From NCBI GenBank assembly GCA_021018995.1, contig CM037593.1, positions 4,616,088-4,680,087 on the forward strand: DNA of 64,000 bases. Reading direction: 5' to 3'. The notes beneath the pieces were generated by a model. That model ran no database searches. It saw only the letters and a list, made by a program, of their open reading frames with translations, and was not told where the DNA came from. Shown piece after piece: positions 47,587 through 59,500 of the stretch (the first letter of the stretch is position 1; every line of letters starts with the position of its first letter). The position numbers were made by a program, and so were the translations under genes. This DNA comes from Chloranthus sessilifolius. Its lineage: Eukaryota > Streptophyta > Magnoliopsida > Chloranthales > Chloranthaceae.

Positions 47587-50500
47587 CAATGTAAACAATT
47601 AGAGTTAAAAGAGCGTAATATTGAATTGGTGAATCTAAAAATTATATAATCTACCAAAATAATTGTATTGGCTGAGATCAGGAATGCAAGTTTGGTGTAT
47701 GGAACCGAATCGAACCCGAATTTTTCGGTTTTCAGTTCGGCACACCCCAAACCAATACCGAACTGAAACATATCGGTTTCGGTTTCGGTGCACAGAAATC
47801 CATAAACCCCCAACCCGTTTCCGAACCGAAACCGAATATTTCGGTGTTCGGTTTCGGTTCCGGTTGGTTTGGGTTTAGTCCGGTCACTTTGTGTCAGTAT
47901 ATTTTGTTGTTTGGTTTGGTTCTGTTCGGAAACGGGTTGGGGCACAAAAAAATTAAGTTAGTTAATGTATAGTTATCATAGTGACAAATTTCGTTTTCGA
48001 CAACATTTCGGTAGGGGGGTCATTTCAGATAAATTTCGAGGAAAATTCGAAAAGTTTCGAAAAAATTTCGGAGAGTACAAAAAGTTTTAAATATAAATTA
48101 TATTTAAACTTCATAAATATTTTATTTATTATTTTAAAAATGACAAAAAGTAGAAAAGATTTATTAATTTCGGCGAAATTTCGTTAACTTCGCCGAAATT
48201 AATGAAATTTCAGCAATTTCAGAGAAATCATCAAAATTTCGCCGAAAGTTTCACCCAACCCCTATTTCGGCAAATTTTGAAGAAATTTCAGAGAAATTTG
48301 TCACTATGATAGTTAGTAACTTAGAGTAAAAGTTAGTGTATATAATATTATATATAGACTATAGTTAGTATATAGACTATTGTTGGTTCTGGGCGCGGGT
48401 GTGGGTCGGGTATCGTCAGGTTTGGGTCGGGTATCGTCAGATCTGGGCGCCGTTGGTACACCAGTTCCGGTTCCGGTTTGGTTTTGGCTGGTTTGGGTCC
48501 AGTTTGGATCGGTTAAGGCCCATTTAAAGATCGGTTTACTCAACCTACCAAGCCGGGAATCAGTTTCAAGGAACCCAAACCGAAAACCGAACTGAATTGA
48601 ATTTGGTTTGGGCCTGTTCAGGACCAGTTTTCAGTTTAGGGTTTGCATCCCTAGCTGAGATGCTCATGGTCTAAATGATGGGGCATTTTAGTTTCAAAAA
48701 GATGTGTTGATTTAATGATTTCATTCTAAAACAAGGGGATTTTTTTACGGAACCAATACTTGCACCCCAAATATAAGCCATTGCACTATATTAATGATTG
48801 CACAAGCAATATATGATTGCACCCCAACTAAAGTAAGAATGTAAATAAATAAATAAATAAGTGAGCATTATCTTATATGAGCATTATGTGAGTGCAGCCC
48901 ACTTTAAAAAAAAATGGGAGCCACAAAATAAATATTGTTTGATCTGTTGGATCTATCGATCCAACCACCCAAAATAATTGCCCTAAGATCTAAGCGTATG
49001 ATCAATCAAAACAATAGATCAAATCTATAAATTAAAATATATGTGTGTACCTTATCGCAAAGATCGTGACCGTCGATTTACCTTTAATCCGTTGTATCAA
49101 TCATGAAGTATTTCCTACAAGGAAGAAGAAGGTGCAAGTGGCTCTACCCGCCTCTCTTGCTATACGCTCTTGATGGGAAGTTACCAAAAGGCTTGTGTGT
49201 AGTGAGCGGGGGACATCCACCCATATATAGCATGAAGAGTCATGCCTTGCCTAGAATACCGTCCATCAAGGTATTCTAATAGGAATAAAAATCACATGTA
49301 AATCAGGAAACCTTGAAGTTTCCATCAATTCTCAATAATGCCCTTTATTATTTCAAGCAACTACAATCCAAGGCTTTATAAAATCTTAGTGTGTGTTGGC
49401 CGCACAAAATAAGAATTTTAGTTTCCATAAAATTCCAACATGATCATCAATTGTTTTTTTATTCTCAATCACAAACTAAGCGAAGCCTTTCTTCTCGACC
49501 GTTTTCGCTTTCTCTGCTTGTCTCTTCGTTTCTTGGGCTTTTCAGAGAAAGAATGACTCAAAACAAGGGAAAGAGGAAAGACTTGGAACTTGCACCGTCT
49601 TTTACTCTTTTAGAATGATTTTAAATGGGGTGCAAGTACTTGCATTGTTTCTGAACTTGCACTCTTTTTTAATTCCTATTTTTCGTTTTGAATGGTGCAA
49701 TGGCTTATGTTTGGGTGCAAGTATTGGCTCCATTTTTTTATATTTAAGAATAGTGATCGTATTAACAAATTTCTTATCTTTAATTTATTTTAATTTTTTG
49801 TCTGCAGGGCTCTCGGTTCAAACTTCTTCACTGGTTCACTCCCTCCCGAGCTTGGGAGTCTAGTCACATTAGAACTGCTGTAAGATTTATGTTTATGTTA
49901 TAATATGCTTATAAGTTTTTATTTTAGCATGCTTGAACCAAGTACAACTGATTATACTTAGCTATCTCTACTATGCATGTGGATCATGTTATCATTGGTC
50001 CAGAAAGCCCAAGTGGGTGCTCCTATTAAAAGCTATCAATCTAATTTGGAGTTGACTTTTGGTTTTTAGTGTCCCCTTTTCCATCTTTAGTGACTCGTAG
50101 GTTTAGGTTCAAGATCTTTAAGTTTTCAGGGTCCTGTTTCTTTGTTTTGTGAATTCCTATGTTTAGGTTCAAGTACTATGGATCTATAGAATGCTATTTT
50201 TACAAACATAGTTTCTTTGATTTTTTCAGGATTTTAAGTACCATCTTATGTTGTTTGTGATTTGGGATGGCTTATGGGGTATGGGTTTTTGCGACTAAAG
50301 ATTCGATCTCTGCAACTGATGGTTCCACCATCAACAAAGTTGACTATCAAACAATGGAGGTCTTTTTTAGTCCCAATCTCTCACACAATATAGCTTGAGA
50401 TCATGGCCCACCAATCAGACGATCAAATGGTGATTCCACATGGAGCACATCCCCAAAAGTGACCCGGGAACTTTTCTCATGCTATGCCATGATTACGGTC

Positions 50501-53500
50501 ACTTTGGAGAGGTGTGCCACATGGAATCAACATCTAACGGTCTTATATGTGGGCCATGATCTCAAGATCTAATTTGTGAAAGATGAGGACGAAAATTGAT
50601 CTCCATCGTATGATTCAAGGCAGCCAATTGTGTTAATAGTGGAACCATCAGTTGCAAAGACCGATTCTTTGGATGCAAAAACCTGTACTATAACTTATGC
50701 GTCATGCACTGCTTCTTTGGCACACATTAATGAAATAAGATGGAACGTGTTTCCTTTTTTTTTCCTACAATTTCTAGATTAGTATCAACTAATTGAGATC
50801 TCGTGGTTTGGCACGGTGCGTGCTAGGTGGTTGACTCTGTATTCAATGTAGTTGGTCAATGCTTGCTGCATAAGTCCACTCTGTTTACATGTTGCACATC
50901 AAAGTTTATTTATAGTGTGTGCATGGGTCAAACTATCGTTTGATACCGATGCGTACCGGTATCGGACGACTACGGTATGATACATACACCAATTATTGCC
51001 TGGTGTATGTCTAATACTAACTTCGTATCGTTTGTATCAGACGATTCATTGGATTTTTCAATGTACCAGACATTGATCAATGAATCGATGTTACATTTCA
51101 ATGTATCGGCCCATATGCCGATACGTATCGTCTAGGGGGCCTGGACGATACGTATCATTTCCGATATTTTGACCCATGGGTGCTGTGACTTAGCACACTT
51201 TTCTTATATAGCACTTATTCGAGCATCAAACCCTTCAATATTTTGCCACATACTCAAATGAACTCGTCGTTTGTCAATGTACATGTGCCACTTGTGCGCA
51301 ACTTGAGGGTTCTCTAGCTTGTAGTCCGTCAATTATTTCCCAAGTCTTCATGTTTATGTTATATACAACAATTTGGCTCATATAATTATCTTTGTTTTTC
51401 TTTTGCAAGTGTTATCAACTGCCACCTTTCTCATTAGGTTTAAGGATCTAGAATGCCTCTTTTAATTATCAGGAGTTGAAAGTGTACAACCCTCGTGGGC
51501 TCGAGAGGGGGCCACGCTCGGAATGCTCTCCCAACACCTTAAAAACATTGAGTTGTGCCTCTTCCATCACCAATTGGTTTTGGCTGGATTGGTAGCTTTG
51601 TACAACCTCATGGGACCGAGGGGGGCCACACTAGAAATGCTCTCCCAACACCTTAAAACATTGAGTTGTGCCTCTTCCATCACCAATTGATTTTGATTGA
51701 AATGGTAGCTCAATGGAGTATAAGATCCTATGAGTGGTATCAGAGCCAGGTTAGGGGTTCGTGTCCCGCTCGGTGGTACTAGCGAGGGGGCGATTGTTGG
51801 GTCCCTTTACTACCCTCGTGGCCCGCGGGGGGTGGGGGTAGGCTCGAAACGCTCTCCCAGCTCCTTAGAACATTGAGTTGTGTCTCTCCCATTACCATCC
51901 ATTACCATTTGGTTTTTGTCATAATGGTAGCTCAATGGGGTATAAGATCCTTCAAATGGTATTAGAGCCAGGTCAGGGGTTCAAGTTCTGGTGGTACTAG
52001 TGAGACAGGGGGGGGGGGGGGTGTGGAGTCCCAGGGGTTGTACAGGGACCCAACAGAAAGAATCATGCAAAAAGAATGACCAGAAATCTTCCAATTGAAT
52101 TCATGATGTCTTTTTTTGACTTTAATAGGTACATAGACAGCGCTGGAGTGAGTGGTGCCATTCCTTCATCATTCGCTAATCTTACTAGAATGAAGATTAT
52201 GTGAGTGCTAGTGATTGGTCCCATTTTAATTTATTTCCCTGCATTTGATTACTTTAGTGCATGAAAAACTTCTTTGATTTCAGGTGGGCATCAGACAATA
52301 GTTTCACGGGTAGGATACCTGACTTCATTGGCAATTGGACAGAGCTTAACAATTTGTAAGTCACAATTATGAGATGTTGTTCTTCTCATTTCGCACATGA
52401 TTTCCTTCCCATTTCTTAATTTTTATTGTTTATGCCTGTTTTTATGGATACTAGTTCTACTAGTGCTGTCAACGGGTTAGGGCATATAAACTTTACCCAT
52501 TGGGTCAGATCAGGTAGGAACCATTTGACCGGAGGCCGGCCGGGTTGGGAAAATTTTGACCCGACAGGTCCCGACTGGCTGGACCTGATAAATTTGTACA
52601 TACTTTAGAGGGTTTTGAAGGGCTCAGGCCTATCCGGTTCAAAAGGCACTAACCAACTGAGTCGACCCGACGCGTTTGTGTCAAGTATCTCCTCTTTTCC
52701 CGGTTGGGGTGCACCTAAGGATGGGGTGGTACCCAAAGGTCGGGTTGACCTGTCTCGGCCCATTGATAGCCCTAATTTTTAATCATCTTATAGCCTTCTA
52801 ACTGTCTGAATCTTCATGCAGGAAGCTTCAGGGGAACTCTTTCGAAGGTCCGATACCTTCACATTTTTCGAATTTGAACGCATTGACTGAGCTGTGAGTT
52901 CTTGAGTTTTTTTATTTGGCTTGTGTTTTAAATATTTTGTTCTTGCTATTCAACTTGTTTTATTGGTTATGCCGGTTGATCATGTAGGCGAATAAGTGAC
53001 TTATCGACTAGGAGCTCGTCATTGGCATTTATTAGAGATATGAAAGCTTTAACCACCTTGTAAGATCACAGAAATCTATTCCATGTAGTAATAGTGATCT
53101 GTAAATTTTGTTTTATTGTCGTTTTTAACATTTCTGAGTCACAAAAACATTAAAAAATTCGGTATTTTTGTCTGTTTCAGAATCTTGAGAAATAATATGA
53201 TTTCCGATACAATTCCATCCGATATTGGAGAGTATACCAGACTTGTGCACCTGTAAGTTGTTCTTGTTATGTGTGATTCATCTAAGGGCGCTACAACTTG
53301 CACACGAGATTTGTACTGTGGCACATGGTTAAAAAAAGACTTATTTTTGGGATCTGTGTCACGTGGAACACCTTTGAAACCGTATGATTTGAAAACCATG
53401 ATTAAAGATCTTTGAAACTAAAGATTTGAAAGAAAACTGATCTCTATAATCTACTTGAATACAGCCAAAGGCCATCAACTGGTTCAATGGTTGACTCTGA

Positions 53501-56500
53501 CAAATCAGATGATAGAGATCATATCTCATGCCAATTTTTGGCGTCCAAATATCTTTACATCACAATCTTCAAATCATACGGCTTAGATGGTGTTCCACTT
53601 GACACAGATCCCAAACATAATGACGTCTTTCTTTTTAACCATGTGTTGCGGTACAAATCTCGTGTGCAAGTTGTAGCTCCCTTCATCTCATAATGCATAT
53701 TTAATATTAAATCAGTCTATAAGGTTGACTTATCTTCAACAGATTCCTTGATCAATTTTAATTTATGGAAGCATTTCCAAATTTGTTCTCTCGGTTTCAT
53801 TTTCTTTTAACTCACATATTTTGCTCTTGCAGGGATTTGGGCTTCAATAATATAACTGGTCATATACCGAACTCTCTCTTCACTTTGAGTTTACTTGTTT
53901 TCTTGTAAGGAACTACAGGATTTTCTTAGTCCTTTTACGAAGATCCAAACAATCGTTCTTAATTTAATTTGGCGTATGTTTCCTTCTTCCTATTGTCTCA
54001 ATGAACAGGTTCCTCGGAAACAATAGCTTATCTGGAAACCTCCCCCCCGAAAAGAGTAATTCACTAAGCAACATGTATGTTCATCTGAATTTTCTCGCTC
54101 CTCTCACTATTGCATCTATTATCATGTATTCATGTGCATTGATGATTTTATCTAAAACCCAGATTCAAGGCTTTTTTTATTTTTTATACCAATGATGAAA
54201 AACTTCTATTGAAAAAGCCAAGAGCTATATGATTATGTAACATCATTCTTCTTTATTCCATTATAAGTTGTGTCATCGTATAACTTGATACCTGCTACCT
54301 CACGAGTCTACCTAATATCCATGGGTCAAAATCTCAGAAATCCAATACGTATCGCCCAGGCCTCCTAGATGATATTTATCGTTGTACCGGTTGATAGATT
54401 GAATGTGTCGCTGACACATTGATTCAATGTATAAGCCAGTTTTTAAAAATCTCAGACGCTACGTTGAATTTATCGCCCGAGATTTTGAAAAAAACCAAAG
54501 TCTCTTACGATACAATTATACAAACAATACCATCACCGTATCGTCAAAGATTTTGGACGATATACTGTCACTTAAGTGGGACCCACTTTTTCAAAATCTC
54601 GGACGATACAAACGATACCATCATTGTATCGCCTGAGATTTTGGACGATTATTTAAGGGTACGATACAAAGGCTTTGTATTGTGCCACTAGCTGGTGATA
54701 CCGTTACGTATCGGACGATACGTACTGGTATCATCCGAGATTTTGATCCATGCTAATATCTATGATTGAAATTGGACTTATAGTTTATTTTTATGAAAAT
54801 GTATATTGACCTGCCTTATGTTTTGTGCTTACAGAGACTTGTCATACAATGAATTATCGGGAAGCTTTCCTTCTTGGGTTAACCGGGACAGCTTACAACT
54901 GTATGTAGAAGAAGCTCGTTCCGTTCTCCTTAATTTTTCTAGTTCTAGCACTGTAGTTTTTGTTATCATACTCTGCTCATATGTTATTAACATGCCTCAT
55001 ACAAGGACTCAGACCCGACTTTTTCTTTTCCATTTCAGGAAATTCGATAACTTGCTTTTTTGTTTATTTTTTTAAAATTTTATTTTATAGGCATTCGATA
55101 ACATGCTTCTTGAACCAATCCTTCTTTTTCATGATAATTATAGGGTAGCTGCCACGGTTCAAAATATCATCCGAAACCGGTACGTACAGGATGACATATA
55201 CCGGTTTTAGAGGTCACCGGTACGATACTTTGAATGTATCGTACCAGGCATTGCATATATATTGGTAATGTATCGGATGATACATCCCAATGTATCGTTC
55301 GGAACCGGTACGTACCGGACAATACATATTGGTTTTGGAGTTGGATGATACGTACCGGAAAACCAGTATTTTAAACCATGGTAGCTGTATTGTTGTATTA
55401 AGGGTCAACGTTCAAAGTGTCTGCGTCAGTTTCTGTAACACTTACCGTGAACTTGCTGCACTGTGTCATGTGCAGGAATATGGTGGCCAACAATTTTGTG
55501 ATGGATGATTCGATGGAGAGGTACCTTTTAATTTCATTAGCTACACTATTCTTACCCAATGAAAACCAAAGCTGAACTATGCATCAGAGTAACCCTATAG
55601 AAAATTACCCGCTTCTCTGCCTTTGTCACATCCACGTTCATCATAGATCAAAATCTCTGATTATACCGAGGCATATCGGTATTAAAGCCACCCGAGACAG
55701 ATTTATCGCCTCTGGTACGATCGATACATATACTGTGCAGTATATGTCTTGGTTTAAAAACTCGTTCATGTTACCCAAAACTCAGGTGAGTCAAAACTCG
55801 ACTCGATTGAGTTTCGAGTAAACTCGATTTTTCGAGTTTACTCGAGTAACTCGGTCGAGTTTCGACTCGTTTGAGTTAACAAAAGATTGTTAACTATTTT
55901 TTAAATAGTTTAGATTATAATATATTATTTTCTTACCACAAAAGGACAAAAAAAGCATGCTTTGAAGCCTGCCAGCTAAGCTCTTTTATACAAGCACTTG
56001 CATTCTACTCTATTTTTCCAGTCCATGTGGGACTAAAATAGGACTAGTATCCATATATGCTGCCTAGGAAAGAAGTTCAAAGAGTGAGTTAAATACAATT
56101 GTATAAGGGTGTGACCGTGTGGTAGATGAGACAATGAACTTTGGAAAAAAAAATTTCGAGTCGGACCGAGTCGGGTTTTTTTCGAGTCTTCGAGTATACT
56201 CGACCCTGCTGACGCTTGAATCGGGTTTAGTTTTCGGGTTTTTGAACCATGGCATATGTAACACCGATACAAACTTTGTATCGGTGATACTTGAGATGAT
56301 TCATCTCGGTATCGGTACAGACCGATATATCTTGGTGTTAGCACAGACCGAGACTGAGACCAATGTCGAGATTCTAAAGGTTAATGTTCATCGAATCACA
56401 ATCTTAAATATGGATTTCCATTTACATTGTTCTTTTTTCAGATTAATGCCAGGACTGCGTTGCCTTCAGCGGGATTTTCCATGCAATCGCTCATGCTGTA

Positions 56501-59500
56501 GGTTCATATTTTTCACTTTACGAAGAAATAGCCAAGAACTTTATCCCGAACTCAAAGTTCATTGACACTAATTTACTGGTTTACAGATTCCACCTTAGCA
56601 ATTGACTGTGGTGGTCGAGGGATGAACTCCGGTGGTGTAGAGTTCGAGGGAGAGAATGAGACTCTTAGCGTGGCATCATATCATGTGAGCAATTCAAACC
56701 GATGGGCAGTTAGCAACACCGGAAGGTTCGGTTCAACCACCAGCAATTCGTACACCAAAGACGTTGCAAACCGAATTACAAATACTTCAGACTCGTTGTT
56801 GTTTCAAACAGCAAGGATTTCAGCAGGATCATTACGATACTATGGACTGGGGCTCGAGAATGGAGATTATAATGTAACCCTTTTATTTGCGGAGTTATCG
56901 TATGAAAATTCTCATGCTTGGCAAAGTCGTGGAAGGCGGGTTTTTGATATTTATCTTCAGGTATGCACATTATAATAGGAAAGTTATCGTAACCTCTAGG
57001 GTTTCTCTTTTTATTTCCAAATCGTAACCGCTAGGCTTACTATATTCTCACTAATTATAGATTTCATGCAGCCATTAAAAGTTTGAAATATCAATAGGAT
57101 ATCATGATAACAACATAAATATAACCAAATTACTTTGAAAATTTGCAAAAGTGAACTGCTGGACACTTCAAGTTCTCAAAACAATCCTCGGTCTCTACAC
57201 CTCTCTCTACAATTCGCTTTACATGCTATCTTTTTCCAAAAGGCTTGCAAGTTCCTTACTTAAAGAGGCTCTTGGATCGAATCTTGCCCCCCTCCACTCT
57301 TTTTTTTAAAGTACTTTTACAAAAGAAACTTAAGCACTCTTTGTTCGTTCAAAAGGTCCGAATTGGATCGAATCAAATGACGAATTGGTTCGGAGCGAAC
57401 CAATTCACCATTCGCAAGTTAGAGGAGCGATTTAAGTATCATAGCTTCAACCCATTCAACTTTGTACTAGTATGTAGCTTTCGCATGGATCAAAATATCG
57501 TCCGATACCGATACGTATCGGTATTGGACTCGAACGATACATTGAATGTATCGTTCGATACATTCAAATGTATTGAATGTATCGAACGATACATTCAATG
57601 TATCGTCCGATACAGACCGGTACCGACATGTATCGTCCGATACATATCGTTTTGGAGCTCGGACGATACGTATCGGTAACCCGATAATTTAACCCATGAG
57701 CTTTCGTCATTTGTACGAATTAAAATTGTAAACTTATCATATACCTTTGGCATACGAGCCTAGATCAAAGGATTTGAGAAATCGTGAAAGACGAAAAATA
57801 TAAACTTCTTCAACTCTCCCAAGCGGCTACTTAAAATACCATGTTGGCTTTACAAAAGATGTTTCCCTTAAAAATCCGATACGAATGAGCACCTTCTTCT
57901 TTCCATTCGATGTCAATGATTTGACCAAACTAACGCAGCAGAAGTCAGGTGACGTCAGCAAGGTTTAAGACAGGGGGAAGGCTCTAATACCAAGAAGAGG
58001 TTTATGGTGGAGTGGTAAGTTTAGGTTAGTGATATTAGGGTTAGACTGTAGGTGTTAGGCTTAGGGTTAGAGAAGAAAGAGAAAAGAGAGAAAGAGAGAA
58101 ATAATGAGATGACTTAGTTAGGGTTAGGAGCCCCACTAGCATTTATATTGATGGAACACTTATACGCCCAATATTACATAACACACCACTCATATAATTG
58201 TATTCCAACATTACTTAGTTGATGTAGATACATATTTTAATTTCTAGAATAATATTCTATGCATGGTAGCAAAACTCGACCGATACCATTACGTAGCGGT
58301 TTCACCGAGAACCAATACTATACCATCCCGATAAGGGATTGGATCGAATGGGTAAGTATCCGCTGATACTGTTTTGGTATTGGTCAATATTTCTCGGTAT
58401 TGGCCGATACTGACCAATACAATGATATTTTTTTTTATTCTTTTATTTTTTGTAAAAATAAAATAAAATAGAGTTTCAAAATAGCGTTTCTGTCACGGCC
58501 CAAAATTCTACCCCATCCCGAGGGCCTAGAATTCCGAGTTATGACCTTCACGCATCCCAGATACACTAAGCGGACATATACATAATCAAAGTTCTTGCAC
58601 AAATCTGGTTCCACGAAATCCGTGAAAGTCAACAAATAAAGGTGAAATATAAAGGCAGCCATAAATAAGAATAAATAACTGCGATAAAATCCAAGAAATC
58701 CACAAATAAAATGAAAATAAAAGTCGGAGACAAATCCGATACAAGAAAATCATAAAGTCAATAATAATAGTATCAAACAAAAACTCAATACCGAGTTTAC
58801 AATTGTTAATAATCGACGCTCCGATCAAAGTCAGCACCGAAGTTCTCCTGGTAATTAGTGGCGTCACCCTCCCAAGGCTCCTGGTACTCAGCATCAATGA
58901 GGTCAATGAAATCAACCCCAATAGGATCAAAATAGCTAGCGCCCACTCTGTCGATATAATCACCTGCAGGTATTAGTTTTTCGTAGGATGAGTTTACTCA
59001 GTCATTTAAACTCAGTGGATACACCACCAATCCATCCCATTCTACTTAGGTGCATTGTGGGTGCATCACGTGAGTGATGATAATAGTATTTCAAAGAAAA
59101 GAGAAAAAGACAATCATGTGCATAACATAGAGCTCATATCATAAGTGTAGGACCATGATCTAGATACTCATATCCTAACGTACCTCACCATATCTCATAA
59201 TATATCATATCTTATTATTCTCGCACATGCATCTGTACATCGCATGAGCGTACCTAATATACTCATAAACCTTAAACGACTTGTGTGAGAGTTCGCTTCT
59301 CGAGCTACCATGTGAGGGTCACCATAGTATCTTATCACCATATCATAACGCCCTCCATATCATATACCTCATCCAGTCGCAGGGGCGTCCAACAAACGTA
59401 ACTCATATCATATTGTCTCCCAGAGACCTCTCTTAACTTTTATAGTGGCTCGATTGATTCACACTTTCGATGGATCAAGTCTACATCGAGAATTTTTTTT

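Larger units (their letters stand above)
45692..49807 (+). other. Intron 5 (4.1 kb) of the receptor kinase
   Basis: Contents in order: a worn GATAC-type stretch (about 45,730-46,050), the AAGGTTTT foldback (46,057-46,522), a hAT MITE (46,985-47,198), a (TA)n run (about 47,516-47,583), a nested hAT MITE pair (47,679-48,653) and a 1-kb foldback (about 48,733-49,742). Almost the whole intron is transposon-derived. Confidence 0.75.
49880..52128 (+). other. Intron 6 (2.2 kb) of the receptor kinase
   Basis: Contains the foldback at about 50,284-50,683, a GATACGTATC element (50,922-51,178) and retroelement-like tandem pieces with primer-site motifs (about 51,478-52,045). The remaining parts show no features. 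Confidence 0.75.

Noticed and set aside
47406-47945. 179-residue minus-strand frame, the longest open frame of the window
   Set aside because: Runs through a long (TA)n tract and the arms of a hAT MITE; composition is repeat-driven.
51737-51770. tRNA gene
   Set aside because: Box-like motifs are present but no cloverleaf or acceptor stem can be drawn; it is explained better as retroelement or tRNA-derived repeat.
57245-57679. 144-residue plus-strand frame
   Set aside because: Second half is the GATACGTATC element and the first half matches nothing; located in intron 17.
58586-58963. 125-residue minus-strand frame, and its inverse partner at 60,610-61,127
   Set aside because: They lie in the arms of the foldback; reading the arms in other frames gives an acidic peptide ending in a stop, but I recognise no family, so no gene is claimed.
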